Assembly: GCF_017638545.1 (NCBI RefSeq)
Contig: NZ_CP072110.1
Span: forward strand, 1,302,001 to 1,366,000
Reading direction: 5' to 3'
Length of the DNA stretch: 64,000 bases
Source of the DNA: Psychrosphaera ytuae
GTDB lineage: Bacteria > Pseudomonadota > Gammaproteobacteria > Enterobacterales > Alteromonadaceae
Below, in pieces: positions 34,941-42,874 of the stretch. The translations under genes and the position numbers were made by a program. Under the pieces are notes generated by a model that saw nothing but the letters and a program-made list of their open reading frames with translations, did no database searches and was not told where the DNA came from. Within the stretch, counting starts at the first letter, position 1. Each line of letters opens with the position of its first letter.

Positions 34941-36137
34941 TTACATCTTAGTTGCAAGCTCTTCGACTTGCTTCCAAACGCGCATAAAGTTGCCACTTAA
35001 AATTTTCTTAATTTCAGCTTCAGTATAGCCTCGGTTTAACAAGCCTTGTACAAAGTGAGGAAAATAAGACACATCTTTCAAATCTCTAGGCAAAGAATCA
35101 CCAACACCGTCATAGTCCGAACCGATTCCGATATGATCAATGCCTACCAATGCTTTAACATGATCGATGTGATCTAACACCATTTCCAAAGAAGCATATG
35201 GGTATGGGTTTTCTTCGCGGTATTTTTTAGCAATCTCTTCCGCTTTTGGCTCACCCCATTTAGTACCTGCTTCTTCCATTAATTTTGATAGCTTAGACTG
35301 CCATTCACGAGTTTCTTTTGATACAAAACTAGATCCAAAGTTAATCATGATCACGCCACCGTTTTTGCCTAATGCTTTGATCATATCGTCATCCATATTT
35401 CGTTCAAAGCCAGGTGTAAAACGTCGTAACGAAGAGTGAGAAGCAATTACAGGCGCTTTTGTTATCTCGAGTGTTTGATAAAAAGCAGCATCCGATACGT
35501 GAGAAATATCGACCATCATGCCAATCTTGTTCATTTCGACGACTAATTCTTTACCAAAGTCACTTAGCCCCTTCCATTGGCGACGAAGATCATAGGACGA
35601 GTCAGAAATGTGGTTAGACAAAGAATGAGCTAATGTGATGTAACGAATGCCTCGCTCATAAAACATTTTTAAGTTGTCAATGCTGCCGGCAATCGGGCTA
35701 CCGTTTTCCATTCCCATTGGTAATGAAATAACACCACGTTTAAAATGATCTTCAACATCTTTGGTTGAATAAGCTACTGCGAACTTCTCTGGAGCTCGGG
35801 CTTCAATTGCTTCCACTGAATCAATCAGCTCGTGCGCCATTTGAACCCCAAAATCTTTACCCGGGCCTTCGAACGTTGCTGGAATATATATCGACATAAA
35901 AGGTGCGTTTAGGCCACCTTCTACCGCACGAGGGTAATCAAAGTCACCCTTAGCCGTGGCTTCTGTCACGTCTTCCCAACGTTTTTTTATGCGGTATGGA
36001 ACGTCAATATGACTATCAACAATGATTGTACTTTGCGCTATTTTTCTTGCTTTATCAGTAACTTCAATCGCTTGAGAATTGGTAGAAACCAAACCAAAGG
36101 CCAGAGCCGCTGACACCAAAGAGAGTTTAAAAGACAT
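34941..36137 (-). CDS. Secreted membrane dipeptidase (peptidase M19)
   Basis: A 398-residue zinc dipeptidase of the renal dipeptidase family, which splits dipeptides including D-residue containing ones. ATG 36137 gives a clean signal peptide (FKLSLVSAALAFGLVSTNSQA) and has AAGGG upstream. Metal ligands appear in DSHIDVP (HxD), GMENGSPI (bridging Glu), DISHVSDAAF and ASHSSLRRF; the GIGSDYDGVG segment near the C-terminus is also conserved. It acts in the periplasm or outside the cell, perhaps in nutrient peptide use. It precedes an unknown helical protein by 17 bases. Confidence 0.94.
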   Translation of the reverse strand: MSFKLSLVSAALAFGLVSTNSQAIEVTDKARKIAQSTIIVDSHIDVPYRIKKRWEDVTEATAKGDFDYPRAVEGGLNAPFMSIYIPATFEGPGKDFGVQMAHELIDSVEAIEARAPEKFAVAYSTKDVEDHFKRGVISLPMGMENGSPIAGSIDNLKMFYERGIRYITLAHSLSNHISDSSYDLRRQWKGLSDFGKELVVEMNKIGMMVDISHVSDAAFYQTLEITKAPVIASHSSLRRFTPGFERNMDDDMIKALGKNGGVIMINFGSSFVSKETREWQSKLSKLMEEAGTKWGEPKAEEIAKKYREENPYPYASLEMVLDHIDHVKALVGIDHIGIGSDYDGVGDSLPRDLKDVSYFPHFVQGLLNRGYTEAEIKKILSGNFMRVWKQVEELATKM

Positions 36138-36253
36138 GGGGTTCCCTTTCATTTTTATTTGAATTGTTTTTGAATAACGACCATTTAACCACGTTCAACA
36201 ACGTGTTTAAACTTACATTGATAGTGAAAAATTGGTGATTCAACGATGGCGTT

Positions 36254-36934
36254 TTAATTCTGACGTATACCATCTAGATAATCGTAGAAGTAATAGTCAG
36301 TGATAGGTAATGCCATACTTGCTTCTCGACTCTTTCCAGTAAAGTCAGAGGGCACAAGTTGCAGACAAATTTTACCAAATCGCATGGTTAATTTGGGCGT
36401 GATCAACCAATCGGCATTTTTTGGTGAGTGCTGAGCATATAAACTGAGCTGATCTTTAACTAGTTCTTCAACAATATGTGCACCGCGCTGCCTAAAAGGC
36501 AGTGCCGGCAACTCATTTTTAAGTGGGGCAAGTCGGTAATACAGCTCAGAAGGCTCGATCGAAAAGTACACGGCAAGTTCGTTAATAAGCTGCTGAATTT
36601 GCAACTCTAATAACAAATACTGTTCTGCTCGGTGATAATAAGGGCTGAACTTATCCAACTGACCTAAACGAAGTTGTTTTATGGCCTCAACAGCGGACAC
36701 AACATCTTGTTCGTGACCTGAAATTGCCACAACCACATCATGAGGCAAACGTTCCATGTGAGGCTTAGGCTGAATTGACGGCTTAGCGACAGCGACAACT
36801 GGCTGAGAAGCATCTGGTGTTTCTTCAAACCAATCCATTTCGGTAATTGCACAAGCAGATAAAGCGCCAGCAACGACTAATGTAATGCTTCGCTTTGTCC
36901 ACTTGCCAGGATTAAACCGCTTGTTTATTAACAC
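36254..36934 (-). CDS. Unknown lipoprotein, last gene of the FlgO-like cluster
   Basis: A 226-residue protein. It begins with GTG 36934, which has GAGGGG seven bases upstream. A long basic n-region (NKRFNPGKWTKRS) is followed by a signal ending in lipobox LSAC (Cys28). The region after it is proline-rich, then helical (about 65-170), then beta-rich. I do not recognise the family; it has no FlgO pattern. It is the fourth gene of a tight run with three FlgO-domain lipoproteins, 20 bases after the previous stop, so a shared envelope role is likely. Confidence 0.75.
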   Translation of the reverse strand: MLINKRFNPGKWTKRSITLVVAGALSACAITEMDWFEETPDASQPVVAVAKPSIQPKPHMERLPHDVVVAISGHEQDVVSAVEAIKQLRLGQLDKFSPYYHRAEQYLLLELQIQQLINELAVYFSIEPSELYYRLAPLKNELPALPFRQRGAHIVEELVKDQLSLYAQHSPKNADWLITPKLTMRFGKICLQLVPSDFTGKSREASMALPITDYYFYDYLDGIRQN

Positions 36935-36954
36935 TGCTCAACCCCTCACCAAGC

Positions 36955-37821
36955 TTAATATACTGTATGTTTAGCACCACTTGGTACAATAGTGTCTAAT
37001 ACAAAATATGGCATAAAGGTGGAAGCGCTTGCCACAACCCATTTGTTATCAAAATCAACCACACGGGCAATGATCTTCAGACCTTTTTCTTGATACATAA
37101 TGGTGCCGGCCAATACATGAGTCATACCTTCAACTGCATTTAACTCATTGGTGTTACGAGAAAAAACAAGATCGCCATCGTGATTAACAGTGATTGTATC
37201 TTTCACTTTATAGTCGGCAACCATAAATCCGCTTTGTTGCAGCTCACTGATAAAATGCTCTGCGATTCGGTTTCCAAAAGGCGTAACTGAGGTCAGATTA
37301 TTGTTAAAGTCGACAAATGAAGTCACCCCAATAACAGGGTCATTGAGATTGTTTGCAAGGCTATTAATTAAGTCTGTCGATACACGCTCAATGTACTCTT
37401 CAACTACAACACTGTGCTCGGCGCCACTCAGAGAGTGTTGACTGATAGGCGGAATAAACTGCTCGTTCGAACCTTGATGAGTCACCGCTGGGCGATAAGG
37501 CTGTTTAACCGAACCGTAATAACTCATTGTTGAGTTGGGCTTTTCTGCTGGTAAACGTTTGATCACTCGCTTTTCAACAACCATTGTCTCGGTAGATGGC
37601 TCTGTCGCATCATGCACAACGCGAGTTTCTTCTTTCTCAATGGTTGTTTTAGTAACTGGTGCTGTGTCGCCTTGGTCAAGGTTGCTGTATTCTGCATTGG
37701 TTTGAGCAGAGTCAGAGGCTTGTGGTTGACCCGTGACAAACTCTGTCAAACTACAACCACTTAGAATGGTGCTTGTTAACAAGGCACTCAACAGAGCTTT
37801 GGACTTAGATACATGTTTCAT
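36955..37821 (-). CDS. FlgO-family outer membrane lipoprotein (paralogue 3)
   Basis: A 288-residue lipoprotein with signal SALLTSTILSGC (lipobox LSGC, Cys23). The first 130 residues after it are low-complexity and charged (Thr/Glu rich). The FlgO-like domain covers about 145-280: YIERVSTDLINSLANNLND, IGVTSFVDFNN, FGNRIAEHFISELQQSGF, and DFDNKWVVASASTFMP. FlgO in Vibrio is an outer-membrane lipoprotein linked to flagellar motility. GGAGGG precedes the start. It stands third in a same-strand run of four lipoproteins, the first three carrying this domain. Confidence 0.83.
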   Translation of the reverse strand: MKHVSKSKALLSALLTSTILSGCSLTEFVTGQPQASDSAQTNAEYSNLDQGDTAPVTKTTIEKEETRVVHDATEPSTETMVVEKRVIKRLPAEKPNSTMSYYGSVKQPYRPAVTHQGSNEQFIPPISQHSLSGAEHSVVVEEYIERVSTDLINSLANNLNDPVIGVTSFVDFNNNLTSVTPFGNRIAEHFISELQQSGFMVADYKVKDTITVNHDGDLVFSRNTNELNAVEGMTHVLAGTIMYQEKGLKIIARVVDFDNKWVVASASTFMPYFVLDTIVPSGAKHTVY

Positions 37822-37844
37822 GGTTTACCCTCCGCTAACTAGGG

Positions 37845-38627
37845 CTATTCTGAGTCTGCGTCGCGGTCACCCGACATAAGTGGAACACCATCACTGTAAC
37901 CACTCGACACTAAACTGTTAACAACATTAGCTGGTAAAAAACCTTGCGCGCTCGCTACGACCGCTTTAGATTCGATGCCTATTACCCTTGCATTGACTAA
38001 GTAGCCAGAGACTTGTTTAACCATGGTTCCTGCAACTGCATATTTAATTGGCAAATCGCCATTTAACTCGAGGTAATCTTTACTGAATACAAAATCACCC
38101 GTTGGTGTTACTCGCACAAAGTCCAAGGTTTTAAAATCAAGCACAGGAATGCCGTACTTGTGAACTTCGTGAATAAAGCTTTCTGAAATTTGGCGGCCCA
38201 GTAAGTCTGCATGTTGATAATCGCTGTCTAACATAACAAAACTGGTCACAACCATAGGTGTAGTCGAATTGACATACTTCATGTTGCCCACTAAGTCTTG
38301 CATCATAGTACGAACATAATAATTTAAATTTTTGACGCTGCGGGTTGAGTTAGGTTGTTGGCTTTTCAGCTCGTTCATGCGCCCTAACAATTGCTGGCGA
38401 TAATCATTTTGAAAATCAACACTGGCTTCATCAGGAGTCGCAACGGTACCACTGGCTAAACGTGGTTTCAGTACCACCTCTTCTTCAACAACGTATTGCT
38501 CTTGAGAGGTAGTCTTAGTTACCTCTTGCTCATTTGTATCGGATTCGTCATCGCCCCACCCCCAATAATCCGTGCTCGAACACGCCACTAACTGAGTTGC
38601 TAACAGGGTTAAAAGTAACTTCTTCAT
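37845..38627 (-). CDS. FlgO-family outer membrane lipoprotein (paralogue 2)
   Basis: A 260-residue lipoprotein with signal KKLLLTLLATQLVAC (lipobox LVAC, Cys16) followed by an acidic WGWGDDESD stretch. The FlgO-like domain runs from about residue 100 to the end: VRTMMQDLVGNMKYVNSTTP, VVTSFVMLDSD, LGRQISESFIHEVHKYGI and SKAVVASAQGFLP. AGGAG lies six bases before the ATG. It is separated from paralogue 1 by 9 bases and from paralogue 3 by 23. It is more divergent from paralogues 1 and 3 than a recent duplicate would be. Confidence 0.83.
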   Translation of the reverse strand: MKKLLLTLLATQLVACSSTDYWGWGDDESDTNEQEVTKTTSQEQYVVEEEVVLKPRLASGTVATPDEASVDFQNDYRQQLLGRMNELKSQQPNSTRSVKNLNYYVRTMMQDLVGNMKYVNSTTPMVVTSFVMLDSDYQHADLLGRQISESFIHEVHKYGIPVLDFKTLDFVRVTPTGDFVFSKDYLELNGDLPIKYAVAGTMVKQVSGYLVNARVIGIESKAVVASAQGFLPANVVNSLVSSGYSDGVPLMSGDRDADSE

Positions 38628-38636
38628 TCTAAGCTC

Positions 38637-39245
38637 CTAGTATTCGCCACGGATAAGTTGGTCGTTTTTTAGTTTCACTTTTTCATGGCTCCACATTGCC
38701 GTTAAAGGCAAATAATCGGTTGCCGCTGCAACTATGGTTTTTGAACCCACATCGATTAAACGTACATTCACCATCAAATTGTCTTGTTGTTGAGTATAGT
38801 TGCCTACCAATATGTAATCGGCACGTACGGCGGGATCTAAATCTGTTACTGCTCTCGATACAAATTGGTCGTATTCTGCCGCCACCGACATAGACTTTTT
38901 GACTTTAAACTCAATGACTTTTAATCCTGCTTGAGTCAAAAAGGTCATCATGCTCTCTTGTAACTGTAAGCCTATGCCACGATGGCTTTTGTTTTTGTCC
39001 TGCTTCAAGCTATTTGCAGGCAAAAAGGTGCCGACGGCAACTGGCCGGGTCGGATCAAAACTGTTTGTCGTATCAAGTAACTGCCTAGCCAATAATTCGA
39101 CATGCGCATGCATAGTGTCTTGCGCAGACTCTGGTTGATACTGTTTATACCCTTCTGGTGGCTTAGGGTTTTGTAATTCGGCGACTTTTTCGATTGTACT
39201 ACAACCGCTCAATACGCCAATCAACACCAAAAATAGCACTCTCAT
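38637..39245 (-). CDS. FlgO-family outer membrane lipoprotein (paralogue 1)
   Basis: About 202 residues. ATG 39245 (MRVLFLVLIGVLSGC) gives a compact lipoprotein signal with lipobox LSGC; the in-frame GTG at 39257 adds four residues and is less likely. The FlgO-like domain follows almost directly: VELLARQLLDTTNSFDPTRP, VAVGTFLPANSL, GLQLQESMMTFLTQAGLKV and DVGSKTIVAAATDYLPL. This is the shortest and promoter-proximal paralogue. A sigma-54-like promoter element lies about 130 bases upstream in the right orientation. Confidence 0.85.
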   Translation of the reverse strand: MRVLFLVLIGVLSGCSTIEKVAELQNPKPPEGYKQYQPESAQDTMHAHVELLARQLLDTTNSFDPTRPVAVGTFLPANSLKQDKNKSHRGIGLQLQESMMTFLTQAGLKVIEFKVKKSMSVAAEYDQFVSRAVTDLDPAVRADYILVGNYTQQQDNLMVNVRLIDVGSKTIVAAATDYLPLTAMWSHEKVKLKNDQLIRGEY

Positions 39246-39376
39246 TGCATTATCCACATCGTCTCAACGCTCCAATCTGACATAGCCAAAAAACCGACAA
39301 TGATCTTTTAGGATCAACAACTCGCTTATTTGAACGCAAGTTTGGAGTAATTATGATCTGTTTTGCTCTAATGCAC

Positions 39377-39391
39377 GCAATTTTAATGCCA
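39377..39391 (-). promoter_or_regulatory. Sigma-54-type -24/-12 promoter element
   Basis: Read on the minus strand, TGGCA then N6 then TTGC gives the GG-N10-GC spacing of sigma-54 promoters (-24 TGGC, -12 TTGC). It points at the FlgO-like cluster, whose first start codon is about 130 bases downstream. In vibrios flgO is in the sigma-54-controlled flagellar hierarchy, which makes the match biologically sensible. The TTGC is followed by G instead of the preferred A/T. Confidence 0.5.
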
Positions 39392-39482
39392 CTAATTTTT
39401 ATATTGTGTTTGAAGATTCCAGCAGGATTGGCATATCCGACGAGATAAAAAACTCAGCTCATAAAAGATCTTTCGACTACAA

Positions 39483-39502
39483 TAATTTGTAACCACAAAT
39501 TA
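39483..39502. promoter_or_regulatory. Perfect 8-base inverted repeat before the TonB receptor
   Basis: TAATTTGT (39483-39490) and ACAAATTA (39495-39502) with a four-base spacer, ending 11 bases before the receptor start. No clear Shine-Dalgarno precedes that start. The repeat could be an operator or an mRNA hairpin controlling translation. It does not match a Fur box well. Confidence 0.5.
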
Positions 39503-39513
39503 AATGAATCTGC

Positions 39514-41547
39514 ATGAAACGAATTAATATCCTTGCTTGTGTTTCGGTTTGTGCCGGTGTACTCCTATCGACAAGCTCCGTCGCGCTGGCCAAAAAAGCT
39601 GACTTTTTTGATTTACCACTTGAAGAGTTACTCAACGTGGAAGTCTCGATCGCGTCTACGAGCCCCGAAGCTATCATTACGGCTCCTGCAACAATTTCAT
39701 TTTTTACGAGAGACCGTCTTGCGCGACTTGGTATAACCAAGTTGCATCAATTGTACCGTTTTATTCCTGGCTTTTACTCGGCATTCAACTCGACCGAAGA
39801 CAATCAATCTTATATCTCAGTTCGCGGTCAGTCACAAAAATACGGCAGTACAGTGTTGTTTTTGTATAACGGCCAAAGAATTAACGATGACTACTCAGGC
39901 GGTCTAACCTATTTTATTCGGCAGTTTGATTTAAGTAATGTCGAACGGATTGAAGTTATCCGAGGTCCAGGCTCGGCGACCTATGGCGCCAATGCGTTTA
40001 ATGCAGTTATTAACATCATTACCAAAACAGAAGACACTTTATCTGTATCTACAGGAAATAACTTAACTCTCGATGGTAACTTGGGCCTAACCTATCAGGT
40101 TGATGACTTACAATTGGCGCTCAACGTAAACCACTATGATCACGACGGCCAACGCTACGACAATGTTTACGATAGGTTTGGTCGCCAAAATCAGTCAACC
40201 GATCCACAAACAGCAAACCAAATAGAAGCCAGTGCCTCTTATCAAAGCTTTACCTGGAGATACTTATTTCAACAAAACTCTCGTGATAATTTTTATTTAT
40301 ACAACAATTTGTATGACGGGCTAAATCGAGTCGACCTTAAAAACCAAATTCACCAACTTGAGTATAAGTTGGTAGACACAGGTGAATTTGGGCTCAATTT
40401 GAGCGCCCAATCATCAACAAATCAGCGGGAGTCAATGGGCGTGCAGGCTCTGCAAGGGATGCCTGGTTTTGCCGAGGACGACGTCCTATTTGGCTTTAAT
40501 ATCGAACATAAAAGCCTTCAGTTAAATTTATCTTCTTATTTGTTATTTGAGGATGGTAGTCGCCTGTCCTTTGGAACAAGTTACCAACGTAGCCAAGTTC
40601 CTGAGGCATTTTTTATTTCGAACTACAACATTTTTACAGATTTAAGCTATCTCAATGAACTGCGATATTTTAACGAACGAGAACTCCAAACGGTCAGCGA
40701 TAAAACTCGTGAGATTAGTAGTATTTATGGCCAATATAACCTCCAAGTCACCCCAGATTTGAACGTTTCTGCAGGCCTTCGCCACGATCACTACAACGAT
40801 ATTACCTCTGCTTGGTCACCTAGAGTCGCCGCAGTTTACAACGTTTCTCCTAAAAGCGTTGTCAAACTATTGTACAATGAAGCATTTCGAGTGCCCTCTA
40901 TTGGCGATTTATATGAGGATCAAAGCAATCTTTCGCCTGGTAGTAGTGATGTTAAAACGGCGGAGCTTCAGTCACTCGAACTGTCATATAACTATGTCGA
41001 TGACCGTTATTTTGTGTCTGTGACACTGTTTGAAAATGACGTTTCTAATTTAATTGGATTTACTAACGAGCAGCGCTCTTCCGTGACAAACATATCTCAT
41101 AACTTGAGTCGAGGCATCGAGTTGGATAGTCAAATACAACTCTCTCCGAATGTAAATCTATTGCTCGCGTACACCAACATGTTGAGTAACAAAAGTACGA
41201 CAATTCTTCATGATAAAGGCGTCATGAGTGAAAAGATGACGCCTGATCAATACGCCAATGTAGCGATTGATTTTAATATTACCAGCGCATTGACGGTCAA
41301 TGTTCAAGCCAATTGGCGTGACAAAGTAGACCTGCTTCAAGATAAAGGCTCACTCTGGTTATTTGATGGCTTAGTCAATTATCAGGTAAGCGAACGAAGC
41401 TTATTACGCCTGCAATTTCACAACTTAACCGACAAGTCTTATTTCCATCCTTACTCTCAATCACTCGGAGTAAACGAAAATGGCATTGTCCAACAAGTAC
41501 CTGCTCGCGGCAGAGAAATAGAAGTTGGCTGGCGATATTCGTTTTAA
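39514..41547 (+). CDS. TonB-dependent outer membrane receptor
   Basis: A 677-residue beta-barrel receptor. The signal peptide (NILACVSVCAGVLLSTSSVALA) ends near residue 26. The plug domain at about 50-170 has the usual landmarks YISVRGQSQKYGSTVLFLYN, VERIEVIRGPGSATYG and AVINIITK. The barrel ends with ...REIEVGWRYSF, a C-terminal Phe expected for BAM recognition. The family includes colicin I and siderophore receptors; the SIASTSPE lead-in suggests a TonB-box-like region, but the ligand cannot be named. No iron or vitamin genes are adjacent. It is convergent with the unknown gene at 41551-42474. Confidence 0.92.
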   Translation: MKRINILACVSVCAGVLLSTSSVALAKKADFFDLPLEELLNVEVSIASTSPEAIITAPATISFFTRDRLARLGITKLHQLYRFIPGFYSAFNSTEDNQSYISVRGQSQKYGSTVLFLYNGQRINDDYSGGLTYFIRQFDLSNVERIEVIRGPGSATYGANAFNAVINIITKTEDTLSVSTGNNLTLDGNLGLTYQVDDLQLALNVNHYDHDGQRYDNVYDRFGRQNQSTDPQTANQIEASASYQSFTWRYLFQQNSRDNFYLYNNLYDGLNRVDLKNQIHQLEYKLVDTGEFGLNLSAQSSTNQRESMGVQALQGMPGFAEDDVLFGFNIEHKSLQLNLSSYLLFEDGSRLSFGTSYQRSQVPEAFFISNYNIFTDLSYLNELRYFNERELQTVSDKTREISSIYGQYNLQVTPDLNVSAGLRHDHYNDITSAWSPRVAAVYNVSPKSVVKLLYNEAFRVPSIGDLYEDQSNLSPGSSDVKTAELQSLELSYNYVDDRYFVSVTLFENDVSNLIGFTNEQRSSVTNISHNLSRGIELDSQIQLSPNVNLLLAYTNMLSNKSTTILHDKGVMSEKMTPDQYANVAIDFNITSALTVNVQANWRDKVDLLQDKGSLWLFDGLVNYQVSERSLLRLQFHNLTDKSYFHPYSQSLGVNENGIVQQVPARGREIEVGWRYSF

Positions 41548-41550
41548 GAA

Positions 41551-42474
41551 TTAGTTAGTCAAAGTCCGGCGATACAGCCCTGTACCGTCGGCAAAAGGAA
41601 CAATGATCTTGCCTTCCTCTAAATAAACATCATACATAGAGTTAATTTTATGGTCTGTTTCTTTCTTGTTTAGATTCCAAACCAAATTCCCCGTTTCTAT
41701 ATCTCTAATTTCTATGTGATTATGGCTGTAGACAACAAGTTCCTTTTTATAGGAGTTAATCGTTGCACTTTCCCATTTGTACTCTGTGCTATTTCCCAAC
41801 GAGTGCTCCCATAATAAGCTGTCACCTTCGAACATTTGAATCACGCTTGATAACGAATATTGTCGCTGTCCATCAGATTCGTTTACCTGTGTACTTGAAG
41901 ATAAAACAATGACCCTATTTTTATCTAACAAAGCAACTCCGCTAAGAAAGTAGCCTGGTTCAACCTTTACCTCTGAACACTTAGGGTTCGTGACTGTCAC
42001 ATCACAGGTTTTCGCTTCGACTAATCCCTCGTCCTCTTTAATTCGGCCCATCAAAATTGACATTCCATCATCAGATACACGATAAACCATGTAAGGATCG
42101 TAATAGTCGATAAGGCTTTGAGCTGGATATTCTTCAAGCATCAAATAACGTTGGTTGTTAACCAAAACGGTAAATCGCTTGGTCGAGTTTTCGATGTCAG
42201 TATTTACGATTAGTGCTGCCGTTCCCAGAGATGACATCACCAAATGTGAGTAAGGAGCCGTGTCTTCAAACAACACCTTATCTTGATTGACCACTTTGAC
42301 ATCATAATACAAACCTTTGCGCTCAATGGTTTGAAATTCCAATTTAGACTCTCGGTGAGATAGAGTGACGATTGGTTCATCGTTATTTTGTGGATTGGGG
42401 CTGACAACGCGCTTGATATGAAACGAATCGATATAACCAGCGTGGATATTTACCGTCAGTAGAGCAACCAACAA
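41551..42474 (-). CDS. Unknown secreted beta-rich protein with an unclear start
   Basis: About 307 residues from TTG 42474, mostly short beta strands with propeller-like periodicity (for example HNHIEIRDIETGNLVWNL near the C-terminus). I do not recognise the family. The N-terminus looks like a signal peptide (LLVALLTVNIHAG), but no ATG or GTG exists in frame; the open frame runs back to a TAA at 42514-42516 and encodes basic residues (KGKQGNQVKSIF) that would make a better n-region. Either TTG or CTG initiation or a lost start codon is possible. It begins 45 bases after the 3' end of the tRNA-Arg gene on the same strand and may share its transcript. Confidence 0.6.
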   Translation of the reverse strand: MLVALLTVNIHAGYIDSFHIKRVVSPNPQNNDEPIVTLSHRESKLEFQTIERKGLYYDVKVVNQDKVLFEDTAPYSHLVMSSLGTAALIVNTDIENSTKRFTVLVNNQRYLMLEEYPAQSLIDYYDPYMVYRVSDDGMSILMGRIKEDEGLVEAKTCDVTVTNPKCSEVKVEPGYFLSGVALLDKNRVIVLSSSTQVNESDGQRQYSLSSVIQMFEGDSLLWEHSLGNSTEYKWESATINSYKKELVVYSHNHIEIRDIETGNLVWNLNKKETDHKINSMYDVYLEEGKIIVPFADGTGLYRRTLTN

Positions 42475-42518
42475 CAGGAAAATAGATTTTACTTGATTAC
42501 CTTGTTTGCCTTTTTAAA

Positions 42519-42594
42519 TGGCGTCCCCTACAGGACTTGAACCTGTATCTAAGGCTTAGGAGGCCCTTGTTCTATCCAGTTGAACTAAGGGGAC
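42519..42594 (-). tRNA. argW: tRNA-Arg (anticodon CCT)
   Basis: A 76-base tRNA on the minus strand including an encoded CCA (TGG at 42519-42521 on the plus strand). The acceptor stem GTCCCCT pairs with AGGGGAC, discriminator base G. The anticodon loop is CTCCTAA in a five-pair stem, giving anticodon CCT (reads AGG). It is close to E. coli argW. The T-arm GGTTCAAGTCC is normal. It decodes a rare arginine codon. No terminator follows before the next coding frame. Confidence 0.95.
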
Positions 42595-42607
42595 GAGCTT
42601 TGTTCCT

Positions 42608-42637
42608 ATTTTAAGCAGGTTCGAAAATAAAGCTCAA
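42608..42637 (-). promoter_or_regulatory. Promoter of tRNA-Arg
   Basis: On the minus strand, TTGAGC (42637-42632), an 18-base spacer, then TAAAAT (42613-42608). The expected start point lies just before the tRNA 5' end at 42594. Confidence 0.5.
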
Positions 42638-42772
42638 TGTTTTTATAATCAATTGGATAATTAACTGGTCTTCTCAAAGTTAAATTTTACGAGTCCAAAA
42701 CTCACTCCCAACCTGTTTAAAATTTATTCAAAAATATTCTGATTTGCTTTTCCCCTTTGCTACTTTTACCTG

Positions 42773-42778
42773 TATAAT
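42773..42778 (+). promoter_or_regulatory. Consensus -10 box before the YgiQ gene
   Basis: TATAAT at 42773-42778 with no good -35 hexamer upstream. It implies a leader of about 90 bases before ATG 42875. The rest of 42595-42874 is AT-rich and shows nothing else I can support. Confidence 0.4.
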
Positions 42779-42874
42779 CGCGCGTCCAATTTGCGGGGTA
42801 ACTTTTTGCTGCAATTAGCACGCCCTGCAACTCGAGCTAATTCAGCTCTTTGCTGTAAAAATAAGGTGTCATCA

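Noticed and set aside
42475..42600. tRNA-Arg as an integration site of a genomic island
   Set aside because: There is no integrase and no repeated tRNA 3' end nearby; the adjacent gene is not a mobile-element gene.
42791..42874. N-terminal extension of the YgiQ gene
   Set aside because: The extension is not typical of the family, and ATG 42875 has AAGGTG at the right distance.
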